Shown here piece after piece: positions 1 to 9,229 of a stretch of 64,000 nt of DNA. Below the pieces are notes generated by a model. It ran no database searches and had not been told where the DNA came from. It saw only the letters and a program-made list of their open reading frames with translations. Within the stretch, counting starts at the first letter, position 1; each line of letters opens with the position of its first letter. Source of the DNA: an uncultured Lachnospiraceae bacterium (lineage in GTDB: Bacteria > Bacillota > Clostridia > Lachnospirales > Lachnospiraceae). Made by a program: the position numbers and the translations under genes. The stretch is taken from positions 1-64,000 of the forward strand of contig CAKQYU010000008.1 of NCBI GenBank assembly GCA_934293575.1, in the 5' to 3' direction.

Positions 1-59
1 AACTTACGCTGTTCCCAAGCTTCTGTGTATCCTTTAAATCTAATCTTTGGATTTTCCAT
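1..59 (-). CDS. hsdS: Type I restriction-modification specificity subunit HsdS (N-terminal start only)
   Basis: Only the first 19 codons lie in the window. They read MENPKIRFKGYTEAWEQRK, the usual opening of HsdS proteins just before the first target-recognition domain. A GAGAGGTGA ribosome binding site sits just ahead of the ATG, inside the end of hsdM, and the gap between the genes is 5 bp, so the two are translationally linked. HsdS would determine the DNA sequence recognised by the methylase and restriction complex. The rest, including both recognition domains, is outside the window. Confidence 0.75.
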   Translation of the reverse strand, partial: MENPKIRFKGYTEAWEQRK

Positions 60-64
60 ACAAA

Positions 65-1663
65 TCACCTCTCAATCATTTCAATCAAACTATTTAGTGA
101 TTCCAACACCTTTTCATCTGAAGCAGTCAAATCTTTCATAAGAGATACAAACTCCTTTTGGACTTGTTCAATCTCCTCATCTGTTTTCTTCATTTCTGAT
201 AATAGATCATTGATGTCGATTTCCTCTTCTTGTTCAAAGTTGTCAACATATCTTGGAATATTTAGGTTAAAATCATTCTTTTCAATATCCTCAAAAGAAG
301 CAAGATATGATTCTTTTTCAACTGTTTCACGTTTACTATATAATTCCAAAACAGAATCGATATGCTCATCTGTCATCGCATTCTGTTTTTTCCCTTTTTC
401 AAATTTCTTCGATGCATCTATAAATAGCACATCTCTTCCATCTCTATGTTTCTTTAATACAATGATACAGGTTGGAATTGAAGTGTTATAAAACAAATTT
501 GAAGGTAGTCCGATAACCGCATAGATATTTCCGGAACGTAGAAGTTTTTCCCTTATTTTTCCTTCTGCCGCACCTCTAAATAACACACCATGCGGTAAAA
601 CAATTGCCATTGTTCCATTATTTTTTAAATGATATAAACCATGAAGCAAAAATGCATAATCAGCTTTTGATTTTGGTGCCAAAACTCCATAATCACTAAA
701 TCTTTCATCCTGCAAGAATCCCGTTGCCGCACTCCATTTTGCTGAATATGGAGGATTCATCAAAACCATATTAAAGTCTGTTTCTTCCTCTGTAGGCCAA
801 TCCCCATCTAATGTATCACCATTACGTAGTTTTTGATTTTCAGGAACGATACCATGAAGGAACATATTCATTCTTGCCAAGTTATAAGTTGAAGTCATCA
901 ATTCCTGTCCATAATATTTTATTGTTCTTGCCTGTGTAGAATATTTTTTTGCATTTAACAAAAGCGAACCAGAACCCATACAAGGATCATAAACAGACAG
1001 CCCCATCTTATCTTCCTGCCCCGATATAGCAATCTTTGTTAGTATTTTTGAAACTGCTTGCGGTGTATAAAATTCTCCCGCCTTTTTTCCTGTTTCCGAG
1101 GCAAATTGTCCAATTAAATATTCGTATGCATTTCCCAACACATCTGAATCTGAATTAAGTAAATCAGCCTTATCAATTTCCTTAATCAAACTTGAAATAG
1201 TATCACTCTGCTTTTGATCACCTGTTCCTAAACGGTTGGAATATAAATCAATATCCGAAAACAAATCAGCAAATATTGCATCACTTTGTTCAATATTATT
1301 AAAACCCTTTTGTAATTGTTCGCGATTAAAAGAATTATTTTTTGCCGACTCGGCAAAGCGCGTATATGTCAAATCAGGTTCTATAATATAATGAAATTCG
1401 GATTTAATTTGTTCTTTTAATTCATCTGCGCTTTCATCTTTCAAAGCCTCTATGTATGCTTCAAGAGCAACTTTCATATTTTCCGGTTTTTCATCATAAA
1501 TCAAATCGTAAACTTTAATTAAAAAAGAGTCTGATAAATATTTATAAAATACAATTCCTAATAAATAATCCTTGTATTCATTTGCATCCATCTTTGAACG
1601 TAGAATATCTGCACCGCTCCATAATACACTTATTAAATCCTTACTATTTTCCTGTTCTGCCAT
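65..1663 (-). CDS. hsdM: Type I restriction-modification DNA methyltransferase subunit HsdM
   Basis: N6-adenine methyltransferase of a type I restriction system, 532 residues, a normal length. The N-terminal helical HsdM domain covers roughly residues 5-150. The SAM-binding motif DPCMGSG is at 226-232 and the catalytic NPPY at 303-306; FYTP just before the SAM site is also typical. The C-terminal 50 residues look helical and acidic, as expected for contact with HsdS. The start is set by a GGAGG site 7 bases before the ATG. hsdS follows after 5 bp; no hsdR is visible, so it must lie further left or elsewhere. This is the only clearly accessory locus in the window. Confidence 0.95.
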   Translation of the reverse strand: MAEQENSKDLISVLWSGADILRSKMDANEYKDYLLGIVFYKYLSDSFLIKVYDLIYDEKPENMKVALEAYIEALKDESADELKEQIKSEFHYIIEPDLTYTRFAESAKNNSFNREQLQKGFNNIEQSDAIFADLFSDIDLYSNRLGTGDQKQSDTISSLIKEIDKADLLNSDSDVLGNAYEYLIGQFASETGKKAGEFYTPQAVSKILTKIAISGQEDKMGLSVYDPCMGSGSLLLNAKKYSTQARTIKYYGQELMTSTYNLARMNMFLHGIVPENQKLRNGDTLDGDWPTEEETDFNMVLMNPPYSAKWSAATGFLQDERFSDYGVLAPKSKADYAFLLHGLYHLKNNGTMAIVLPHGVLFRGAAEGKIREKLLRSGNIYAVIGLPSNLFYNTSIPTCIIVLKKHRDGRDVLFIDASKKFEKGKKQNAMTDEHIDSVLELYSKRETVEKESYLASFEDIEKNDFNLNIPRYVDNFEQEEEIDINDLLSEMKKTDEEIEQVQKEFVSLMKDLTASDEKVLESLNSLIEMIER

Positions 1664-1733
1664 TTTACTTCCTCCAATATTTGTAATTTTATAACGTTTT
1701 CTTAAATATTACGCACAAAGAAAAAACATACTT

Positions 1734-1762
1734 ATTATACTATAATATTATATTTCTATAAA
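1734..1762 (-). promoter_or_regulatory. Putative sigma-A promoter of hsdM
   Basis: On the minus strand a TATAAT -10 (1739-1734) is preceded at 17 bases by TTTATA (1762-1757), four of six matches to the -35 consensus. It lies between the tyrS terminator and hsdM, about 70 bases from the ATG. The region is very AT-rich with several overlapping TATA-like words, so the exact register is uncertain. Confidence 0.45.
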
Positions 1763-1799
1763 GAAACAATTTTAATACAATACCACTGTTCTTCAGTAT

Positions 1800-1851
1800 A
1801 TAAAAATAAGAATCAGTAAGATTTTCTCTTATCTGATTCTTATTTTTAACA
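1800..1851 (-). terminator. Intrinsic terminator after tyrS
   Basis: A 12 bp stem (AATAAGAATCAG pairing with CTGATTCTTATT) with a further imperfect inner helix is followed on the minus strand by TTTTTA. It begins about 50 bases after the tyrS stop. A-runs and T-runs flank both sides, so it could work in either direction, but only minus-strand genes are present. It insulates hsdMS from tyrS. Confidence 0.85.
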
Positions 1852-1897
1852 CCCTACATAAATGTCAACTGTTTTTTTAATATATTATAATTTTGTT

Positions 1898-3121
1898 TTA
1901 CTCCACTACAATCTTACGGAAGTTCTTTTTACCACGTTTTAATACAAAGTCTTCGCTAAAAGCGGTCTTATCATACATTGTAAATGGATCAGCAACTTTT
2001 TCGCCATTAACGGTAACACCACCCTGTTGAACTCCGCGGCGACCTTCTGATTTTGAGGTTACCAACTCTGCTTTAACCAATAAATCCAAAATACCAATCT
2101 GTCCATCTTCATTAAAGTCGGATGCTGTTAAAGTTGTGGTTGGCATATTTGCTGCATTTCCGCCTGAGAACAATGCTCTTGCACTCTCCTGTGCCTTTGT
2201 TGCTTCCTCTTTGCCGTGTACAAGTTTGGTAAGCTCAAATGCAAGGATTTCCTTTGCCTGATTTAACTGGCTGCCTTCCCATTTATCCATTTTATCAATT
2301 TCTTCTAACGGTAAGAAGGTCAGCATACGGATACATTTTAATACATCTGCATCTGCAACATTTCTCCAATATTGGTAAAATTCAAACGGAGAAGTTTTCT
2401 TTGGATCTAACCAAACTGCACCGGACTGTGTTTTGCCCATTTTCTTGCCTTCGGAATTTAATAACAATGTAATTGTCATTGCATATGCATCCTTACCAAG
2501 CTTACGACGAATCAATTCGGTACCGCCTAACATATTACTCCATTGGTCGTCTCCACCGAACTGCATGTTACAACCGTATTTCTGGAATAATGCATAGAAG
2601 TCATAACTTTGCATAATCATATAATTAAACTCAAGGAAGCTTAATCCTTTTTCCATACGCTGCTTGTAACATTCGGCACGAAGCATATTATTAACAGAGA
2701 AATGAGCTCCTACTTCACGAAGAACATCAACATAGTTCAAATCCAGTAACCAGTCGGCATTATTTACCAATAAAGCCTTTCCATCCGAGAAATCAATAAA
2801 TTTACTCATCTGCTCCTTAAAGCAGTCTACATTATGCTGGATAGTTTCTTTCGTCATCATCTGTCGCATATCAGTACGTCCGGATGGATCGCCAATCATA
2901 GCTGTACCTCCACCAATTAAAGCAATTGGCTTGTTACCTGCCATCTGTAAACGTTTCATCAAACAAAGTGCCATAAAATGACCGACATGTAAACTGTCAG
3001 CAGTTGGATCAAAACCAATATAAAATACGGCCTTTCCATTATTAACCAAATCCTTAATTTCATCTTCATCCGTTACCTGTGCAATTAATCCTCTGGCAAC
3101 TAATTCATCATAAATTGTCAT
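1898..3121 (-). CDS. tyrS: Tyrosyl-tRNA synthetase
   Basis: Class I aminoacyl-tRNA synthetase charging tRNA-Tyr; 407 residues, the usual bacterial TyrS length. The HIGH-type signature appears as HVGH at 45-48 and the KMSKS-type loop as KMGKT at 227-231. The tyrosine-binding and dimer core lies between them, and the last 65 or so residues form an S4 RNA-binding domain with the typical GRRGVQQGGVTVNG stretch. The ATG follows GAGAGGA. It is monocistronic: an upstream T-box leader with a UAC specifier senses uncharged tRNA-Tyr, and a strong terminator follows. Confidence 0.97.
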   Translation of the reverse strand: MTIYDELVARGLIAQVTDEDEIKDLVNNGKAVFYIGFDPTADSLHVGHFMALCLMKRLQMAGNKPIALIGGGTAMIGDPSGRTDMRQMMTKETIQHNVDCFKEQMSKFIDFSDGKALLVNNADWLLDLNYVDVLREVGAHFSVNNMLRAECYKQRMEKGLSFLEFNYMIMQSYDFYALFQKYGCNMQFGGDDQWSNMLGGTELIRRKLGKDAYAMTITLLLNSEGKKMGKTQSGAVWLDPKKTSPFEFYQYWRNVADADVLKCIRMLTFLPLEEIDKMDKWEGSQLNQAKEILAFELTKLVHGKEEATKAQESARALFSGGNAANMPTTTLTASDFNEDGQIGILDLLVKAELVTSKSEGRRGVQQGGVTVNGEKVADPFTMYDKTAFSEDFVLKRGKKNFRKIVVE

Positions 3122-3405
3122 TCAAAAATCCTCTCTTTCTTCTTTAAAATAAAAAAACTCGTCCTAATCCATAGGACGAGTGAAAACCCCGTGTTACCAC
3201 CTAAATTCGTAACAATCTCACAACTGTTACCTCAAAAGTATCTATCAATACCGAATACGTTAACGGGTATTAACCGATATAGCCTACTAAATTACTGTTC
3301 GGTATATAGCTCAAAGATGTATTCACAACAAGTCTTCCATGGGCTTCTCATCAACCAGCACCTTTCTGTATGGGATTGCTTCCTGCTACTTGTTCTTATC
3401 ATTGC
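3122..3405 (-). promoter_or_regulatory. Tyrosine T-box riboswitch leader of tyrS
   Basis: The leader carries the conserved T-box AGGTGGTAACACGG at 3202-3189, which pairs with the free CCA end of uncharged tRNA in the antiterminator form. Stem I starts near 3395 with AACAAGTAGCAGG. The specifier loop reads GAATACATC, placing a UAC tyrosine codon at 3321-3319, which agrees with the tyrS gene downstream. A terminator hairpin follows the T-box. Uncharged tRNA-Tyr should therefore raise tyrS transcription. No convincing -10/-35 pair was found between this leader and the tRNA terminator upstream. Confidence 0.93.
3151..3182 (-). terminator. T-box-controlled terminator in front of tyrS
   Basis: A 10 bp stem (ACTCGTCCTA with TAGGACGAGT) and a short loop run directly into seven U residues in the minus-strand transcript. 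It lies just downstream of the T-box sequence and is the OFF structure of the riboswitch, about 30 bases before the tyrS start. Confidence 0.93.
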
Positions 3406-3413
3406 TTTTGTTT

Positions 3414-3450
3414 TTAAAAAAGAGTGCTTTCAATGAATTGAAAACACTCG
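3414..3450 (-). terminator. Intrinsic terminator after tRNA-Glu
   Basis: GAGTG(T/C)TTTCAAT-type arms at 3422-3449 form a stem of about 13 bp with one or two mismatches and a tiny loop, followed by TTTTTT in the minus-strand transcript. It comes 13 bases after the tRNA 3' end and just before the T-box leader. Read-through could carry transcription into the tyrS leader. Confidence 0.8.
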
Positions 3451-3461
3451 ATTTCTGTTAA

Positions 3462-3533
3462 CAGCCAATAGGGGAATCGAACCCCTGTTTCCGCCGTGAG
3501 AGGGCGGCGTCTTAACCGCTTGACCAATTGGCC
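3462..3533 (-). tRNA. tRNA-Glu (anticodon CTC)
   Basis: A 72-base cloverleaf on the minus strand. The acceptor strands GGCCAAT and ATTGGCT pair, with a G-U pair at position 1-72; the T-arm has the GTTCGATTC core; the anticodon stem CCGCC/GGCGG holds the loop CTCTCAC, giving anticodon CTC that reads GAG. The discriminator base is G, as in other tRNA-Glu. The CCA end is not encoded and must be added enzymatically. A consensus-like promoter precedes it and a terminator follows, so it appears to be a single-gene unit. Confidence 0.95.
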
Positions 3534-3552
3534 TTGTCGTTGCGACTTGTTT

Positions 3553-3581
3553 AATATACCAAAGGTTTATAAAAAATGCAA
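3553..3581 (-). promoter_or_regulatory. Sigma-A promoter of tRNA-Glu
   Basis: TTGCAT (3581-3576), a 17-base spacer and TATATT (3558-3553) on the minus strand lie about 20 bases ahead of the tRNA 5' end. Spacing is ideal and the distance fits a stable-RNA promoter. Confidence 0.8.
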
Positions 3582-3611
3582 GTACTTTTTTTATATTTTT
3601 TCATTTTTTTA

Positions 3612-3642
3612 CAGGAAGTTGTAAAAAGCTTACAACTTCCTG
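3612..3642 (-). terminator. Hairpin after polC, probable operon end
   Basis: A perfect 12 bp inverted repeat (CAGGAAGTTGTA with TACAACTTCCTG) lies 6 bases after the polC stop. In the minus-strand direction it is followed by an A-run, not a T-run, so it is not a canonical intrinsic terminator. It may act as a 3'-end stabiliser or a factor-assisted terminator. The next gene downstream has its own promoter. Confidence 0.5.
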
Positions 3643-3648
3643 CTTCTG

Positions 3649-6600
3649 TCATGTAAAGTCAAATATACTCAACTGGCTGGATTCCGGCAATCCATCCAAC
3701 AATCCTAACGAACTTAATTTTTCTATTGTGGACTTACCTACTCCGGAACGCAGACGTAAATCTTCTTTGGAAATATATTTTCCCTGTTTGCCGGCTTCTT
3801 TTAACTGGGATGCAGCTTTACCGGCAACACCTTCTATCGAACTAAAGGACGGCATGATTTTTCCATCGATAATTTGAAAATCAATATCATCCGCACGATA
3901 CATATCGATTGGCATAAATTCCAATCCACGGGCGTACATTTCCTGTACCAGTCGCATATCGCGCAAAGAATCTTCTTCAACACCACTTCGTAATTCCTTT
4001 GGTTTTGCCTTGATTTCTGCCATTTTTTCTTCCAGAAATTCTCTTCCCTGACACATCGTTTCGTAGTTAAAGGCTTTGGAACGAATACTGAAAAATGCCG
4101 CATAATAAGCAAGTGGATAATTTACTTTAAACCATGCGATTCTCCATGCCATCATAACGTAAGCAACCGCGTGAGCTTTGGGGAACATGTATTTAATCTT
4201 TTTACAAGACCAGATATACCAGTCTGGCACACCATGATTGATCATTTCCTGTTCCCATTCCGGCCATTTATCGCATTTCCCCTTTGCAACCATACCTTTA
4301 CGCACGGCCTCCATAATTTTAAATGCCATACCCGGCTCTAATCCCATGTAAATCAAATACGTCATGATATCATCTCGACAACAGATTGCTCCGGAAAGCT
4401 CCGTCTTTCCTTCTTTGATTAAGGTTTCAGCATTACCAAGCCATACATCCGTACCATGAGCAAGACCGGCAATACGGGCGAGATCGGAAAAACTCTTTGG
4501 CTTCGTATCAATTAACATCTGTATCGCAAAATCCGTACCAAATTCCGGTACACCTAATGTTCCGGTCAGGGTTCCTCCAATATCTTCCGGTGTCAATCCA
4601 AGTGCAGACGGATTATGGAATAATGACATGACATCTTTATCATCCAATGCGATTGTCTGTGCGTCAACACCGGTCAAATCTTCCAGTCGACGAATCATTG
4701 TCGGATCATCATGACCGAGGATATCCAATTTTAAAAGGTTTGCATCAATGGAATGGTATTCAAAATGCGTGGTAATGATATTCGTTTTCATATCATTTGC
4801 CGGTTTTTGTATCGGGGTAAATTCGTAGATTTCCCGGTCACTTGGGACAACTACCATTCCTCCCGGATGCTGTCCGGTAGTTCGCTTAACACCTGTACAT
4901 CCCTGGGCGATTCTTCTTTCTTCACATTTTCTTTTTGATATATTTCGTTCTTCAAAATATTTGTAAACCAATTGTTGTGCGGTTTTTTCCGCAATGGTAC
5001 CGATTGTACCTGCACGAAAGGCATGTCCGGTTCCGAATAATTTTTCCGTGTAGGCATGTGCGTTTGCCTGATATTCTCCAGAGAAATTCAAGTCGATATC
5101 CGGCTCTTTATCACCGTAAAAACCTAAGAATGTCTCAAAAGGAATGTCATGCCCTTCTTTTATCAGTTTGGTGCCGCATTCCGGGCAATTGGCATCCGGC
5201 ATATCACAACCGGAATTTCCGGAATAACTGTGTACCAATTCCGAATCAAAATCGGTATAATGACATTTCGGGCAGATATAATGTGCTGCCAGAGAGTTAA
5301 CCTCTGTAATACCAGCCATTGCCGCCACGAAGGAAGAACCTACGGAACCCCTTGAACCAACCAGATATCCATGATCCAGCGAATCCCAAACCAGCTTCTG
5401 TGCAATGATATATAATACAGCGTATCCGTTACCGATAATGGAATTTAATTCCTTTTCCAAACGGTCTGTTACCTGATGCGGTAAATCGGGACCGTAAATT
5501 TCATGTGCCTTGTCATAGCAGATTTGTCGGAGTGTTTCATCGGAATTTTCAATTACCGGCGGACATTTATCCGGACTGACCGGATAAATTTTTTCAATCA
5601 TTTTCGCAATCTTATTTGTATTTTCCACAACGATTTCATATGCCTTATCGGAACCTAAATACTGAAATTCAGCAAGCATTTCTTCCGTTGTATGGAAAAA
5701 CAACGGCGGCTGGTCGTCTGCGTCTTTAAATCCCTTTGAAGCCATAATAACTGCACGATAAATACTGTCATCCGGGTCAAGAAAATGAACGTCACAGGTT
5801 GCAACAACCGGTTTCTTGTATTCTTCTCCGAGTGCAACAACCCTTTTGTTTAATTCCTGTAAGTCTTCATCCGTATTGATATGCGGATATTTATCTGATT
5901 TTTTCATGAAGGCATTGTTTCCAATCGGCTGGATTTCCAGATAATCATAAAATCTTACAATGCGGTCGATTTCTTCATCATCCGCATTATCAACAATTGC
6001 ACGAAACAACTCTCCTGCTTCACAGGCAGAACCTAAAATCAAGCCTTCCCGATATTTTTGAATCAGGGATTTTGGCATTTTCGGGCGTCGATTAAAATAT
6101 TTTACATGTGATTCGGATATTAATCGGTTTAAATTCACACGTCCCACTTCATTTTTTGCAAGAATAATGCCATGGTAACTCTTTGCCTTTGAAATAACAT
6201 CTACGGAAGCTTCGCCATATGTATTCAAATCATCCAAGGTATGAATACCTCTGTTTTTTAACATAGGAAGAAATGCTAAAAACATCTTTGCGGTAGCTTC
6301 GGCATCATCAACTGCCCGGTGATGATTTTCCAGCCGGATACCCAAGTGCTTACACAATCGATCCAAGGTAAATTTTGCAAGCTCCGGACATAAAATTTGT
6401 CCGATTGTCATGGTGTCCACTACGGTATTCATTACCTTACGGTCTAACGTATGTGCATATTTGCGGATAAATCCCGTATCAAATTTGGCGTTATGCGCAA
6501 CTAAAATGCTGTCTCCGACAAAATCCAGAAACTGTGGCAGAACTTCTTCGTAAATTCCGGCATCCTGAACCATTTCATCTGTAATCGACGTTAATTTTGT

Positions 6601-8121
6601 AATATTATACGGAATTGGCATTTCCGGATTGATAAATTCCGAAAAACGGTCTGTAATTTCACCGTTTTTGATTTTTACGGCTCCGATTTCTATAATCTTA
6701 CAAAACTTAGGATTTAATCCGGTTGTTTCGATATCAAATACAACGTATTCGTCATCTAAGCTTTGTCCGTTCGGGCGTACAACAAAATCACCCAAATCAT
6801 CAACAAAATAACCTTCCACACCGTAGATAATTTTAAACGGATCATCTTTTTTTATGCAGTGATTTGCAACCGGAAACGCCTGAACAACACCATGGTCTGT
6901 AATTGCAATCGCTTTATGCCCCCAGTCTTTTGCACGTTTGATAATCGCTCCAACATCAACAACACTGTCATTATCACTGTAGACCGTATGCATATGAAGT
7001 TCTACACGCTTATCTAACGAAGTATCCATACGTTTTGTTGTATAATCAGCAATTGGTTTGATACCGGTAATATTATTTAATGTGATTTCTTTAACATAGG
7101 TATCAAATACCGGTACACCTTTAATCCGGTAAAAAGAATTTACTTTGAAATCATTTTTTAAAAGATTCCAATCATCCTTGGAAATAAATATTTTTCCGCC
7201 GATTGAATCATCAAAGTCGGTAATGGAAAATGTAATTAATAATTTTTCGCCGTTTCGTAATTCACGTTCTTCCATTTCGAAGATTTTACCGCGGACAACA
7301 ATATCTCCGATTCCTTCTTCAATATTCTTAATGGCATATTCTTCACCCTCTACATTTCTTCCGTAAATGCAGTCCGGATCGTTTACCTTTGTTCTGCCGT
7401 AAGCACTTCTGTCATATTTTTTATTCTGAAAAGCCGGCTTGGTCTTTTCTTCTTTTTTCTCTTTCTTTTCCTCTTTTTTCGTATCTGTTTCGGTTTTTTG
7501 TGTTTCTTCATCCGATGTTTTGCCTTTTTCATCATGGATTTCCTGAAGTCTTGTCATGACTTCTTCCACTTCCAGATGATGTTTGTGTTCATTTGCCCGG
7601 CGGATGGCTTCTTTTTGTTCTTCGGTATAGTCAAAACCAACCTTGATTTCAAAGCCAAAACGCTCCTGATAAAGCTCCTCCAGATATTTTTTTATCTCGA
7701 CCGAACGTCCTCTGCTGACAAAACTGTCATCTAAAGTCAGAGTGATGATATTCTTATTGATAAACCATTCCGCATTTTTTAACAAACGATGGTCAACTTT
7801 TGATTTTTCGTATAATTCTTCCAATATGCTTTTTTTATAAATGTCTGTCAGATTCTGTATATTATACTGTTCGGATAAATGATAATGTTCTTTTATCTCA
7901 ACCTGTAATTTTCCCTGTGCAATAAATTCACTCAGCAAATCCTCTATTTTGAAAATATCTGTCTTTTCAATTAAAATATTACTTTCAATTGACACATAAA
8001 ATTTTTTCTCTGCCTTTTTTAATACAATGGAAGTGACAATCACATTTTTTAATAAAGCAGTTAAATCATTTGAACAAACAAATCCCGGAAATACATCTAA
8101 AAATGCCATTCTGTTATCCAT
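3649..8121 (-). CDS. polC: DNA polymerase III alpha subunit, Gram-positive PolC type
   Basis: Replicative polymerase with built-in proofreading, 1490 residues (B. subtilis PolC is about 1437). Order: N-terminal domain to about 190, a Lys/Glu-rich linker at 200-230, an OB fold at about 255-350, the PHP domain from 373 (VELHMHTVYSDND), an inserted DEDDh exonuclease starting DIETTG at 463-468, then a second PHP part, palm, fingers and C-terminal helix-hairpin-helix regions. The zinc module with CPKC and CPEC, typical of PolC, is present. A strong GGAGGAG site fixes the start. It is the last gene of the pyrH-to-polC operon, 42 bp after ispG, as in other Firmicutes. Confidence 0.98.
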   Translation of the reverse strand: MDNRMAFLDVFPGFVCSNDLTALLKNVIVTSIVLKKAEKKFYVSIESNILIEKTDIFKIEDLLSEFIAQGKLQVEIKEHYHLSEQYNIQNLTDIYKKSILEELYEKSKVDHRLLKNAEWFINKNIITLTLDDSFVSRGRSVEIKKYLEELYQERFGFEIKVGFDYTEEQKEAIRRANEHKHHLEVEEVMTRLQEIHDEKGKTSDEETQKTETDTKKEEKKEKKEEKTKPAFQNKKYDRSAYGRTKVNDPDCIYGRNVEGEEYAIKNIEEGIGDIVVRGKIFEMEERELRNGEKLLITFSITDFDDSIGGKIFISKDDWNLLKNDFKVNSFYRIKGVPVFDTYVKEITLNNITGIKPIADYTTKRMDTSLDKRVELHMHTVYSDNDSVVDVGAIIKRAKDWGHKAIAITDHGVVQAFPVANHCIKKDDPFKIIYGVEGYFVDDLGDFVVRPNGQSLDDEYVVFDIETTGLNPKFCKIIEIGAVKIKNGEITDRFSEFINPEMPIPYNITKLTSITDEMVQDAGIYEEVLPQFLDFVGDSILVAHNAKFDTGFIRKYAHTLDRKVMNTVVDTMTIGQILCPELAKFTLDRLCKHLGIRLENHHRAVDDAEATAKMFLAFLPMLKNRGIHTLDDLNTYGEASVDVISKAKSYHGIILAKNEVGRVNLNRLISESHVKYFNRRPKMPKSLIQKYREGLILGSACEAGELFRAIVDNADDEEIDRIVRFYDYLEIQPIGNNAFMKKSDKYPHINTDEDLQELNKRVVALGEEYKKPVVATCDVHFLDPDDSIYRAVIMASKGFKDADDQPPLFFHTTEEMLAEFQYLGSDKAYEIVVENTNKIAKMIEKIYPVSPDKCPPVIENSDETLRQICYDKAHEIYGPDLPHQVTDRLEKELNSIIGNGYAVLYIIAQKLVWDSLDHGYLVGSRGSVGSSFVAAMAGITEVNSLAAHYICPKCHYTDFDSELVHSYSGNSGCDMPDANCPECGTKLIKEGHDIPFETFLGFYGDKEPDIDLNFSGEYQANAHAYTEKLFGTGHAFRAGTIGTIAEKTAQQLVYKYFEERNISKRKCEERRIAQGCTGVKRTTGQHPGGMVVVPSDREIYEFTPIQKPANDMKTNIITTHFEYHSIDANLLKLDILGHDDPTMIRRLEDLTGVDAQTIALDDKDVMSLFHNPSALGLTPEDIGGTLTGTLGVPEFGTDFAIQMLIDTKPKSFSDLARIAGLAHGTDVWLGNAETLIKEGKTELSGAICCRDDIMTYLIYMGLEPGMAFKIMEAVRKGMVAKGKCDKWPEWEQEMINHGVPDWYIWSCKKIKYMFPKAHAVAYVMMAWRIAWFKVNYPLAYYAAFFSIRSKAFNYETMCQGREFLEEKMAEIKAKPKELRSGVEEDSLRDMRLVQEMYARGLEFMPIDMYRADDIDFQIIDGKIMPSFSSIEGVAGKAASQLKEAGKQGKYISKEDLRLRSGVGKSTIEKLSSLGLLDGLPESSQLSIFDFT

Positions 8122-8163
8122 TCAAACTCCTCCTTTGTAACAAGATAAGGAAAGGGAAGAATA

Positions 8164-9219
8164 TTATTCTTCCCAATTTCGTAATTCTTCATCTAAAACG
8201 GACAGCAATTGATCTTCCGGAACTTTTTTAATGATTTCTCCATGTTTAATCAATAATCCCTCTCCATTACCACCGGCAATGCCGATATCAGCCTCTCGTG
8301 CCTCGCCGGGACCGTTTACTACGCAGCCCATAACCGCAACCTTGATATTCAGATGTTCATAGTCGGCAACCAGATTTTCAACCTGATTCGCTAAACCGAT
8401 TAAATCAATCGAAGTTCTGCCGCAGGTCGGACAGGAAACAACTTCAATTCCTCCATCCCGTAATCCTAATGTTTTTAATATTAACTTTGCGGAAACAATT
8501 TCATTTACCGGATCACCGGTTAACGAGACACGAATCGTATCTCCGATTCCCTGATGTAAAATCAATCCCAATCCGATTGCGGATTTGATATTTCCTCTCA
8601 TAAGTGTTCCGGCTTCCGTAATACCGACGTGCAGCGGATAGGCTGTCTTTTGGGCAATTAATTCGTGCGCTTTAACGCACATGAGAACATCGGAGGATTT
8701 AATACTGATTACAATATCATCAAATCCAAAATCTTCTAAAATATGCACTTTATCAAGGGCACTTTCAACAATTCCCTCTGCGGTTACACCGTGATACTTT
8801 TCAACAATATCTTTTTCCAATGAACCGGAATTTACACCGACACGAATCGGTATCTGATGAGCCTTGGCTGCATCCACAACAGCCTTTATCCGGTCTTTTC
8901 CACCGATATTACCCGGATTGATTCGGATTTTATCGGCACCATTTTCGATTGCCATGATTGCAAGTTTGTAATCAAAATGGATATCTGCAACAATCGGGAT
9001 GTGAATCTGTTTTTTTATTTCGGCAAATGCCTTAGCAGCGGCTTCGTTGTTTGCCGTACAACGGATAATATCACAACCGGCCTTTTCCAAATCCAGAATT
9101 TGCTTTACGGTAGCATCAATATCTTCTGTTTTTGTATTTGTCATGGACTGAATTAAAATCGGATTGTCACCACCGATATATCGATTTCCAATTTTAACAA
9201 CCTTTGTCTGTCTTTTCAT
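8164..9219 (-). CDS. ispG: 4-hydroxy-3-methylbut-2-en-1-yl diphosphate synthase (IspG/GcpE)
   Basis: Reductive step of the MEP isoprenoid pathway, turning MEcPP into HMBPP with a [4Fe-4S] cluster. The 351-residue protein has the TIM-barrel half first (VADIHFDYK near 78-85, RINPGNIG near 99-106) and the cluster cysteines at 263, 266 (CPTCGRTS) and 299 (GCVVNGPGEA). It lacks the central insertion of plant and Chlamydia forms. It sits between rseP and polC and shares the operon with dxr and uppS, which act earlier and later in the same lipid-carrier route. Confidence 0.97.
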   Translation of the reverse strand: MKRQTKVVKIGNRYIGGDNPILIQSMTNTKTEDIDATVKQILDLEKAGCDIIRCTANNEAAAKAFAEIKKQIHIPIVADIHFDYKLAIMAIENGADKIRINPGNIGGKDRIKAVVDAAKAHQIPIRVGVNSGSLEKDIVEKYHGVTAEGIVESALDKVHILEDFGFDDIVISIKSSDVLMCVKAHELIAQKTAYPLHVGITEAGTLMRGNIKSAIGLGLILHQGIGDTIRVSLTGDPVNEIVSAKLILKTLGLRDGGIEVVSCPTCGRTSIDLIGLANQVENLVADYEHLNIKVAVMGCVVNGPGEAREADIGIAGGNGEGLLIKHGEIIKKVPEDQLLSVLDEELRNWEE

Positions 9220-9229
9220 TTTTCATCCT

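Noticed and set aside
4935..5300. A 121-codon plus-strand open frame inside polC
   Set aside because: Antisense of the zinc-module and palm region of polC; no conserved features and no initiation site.
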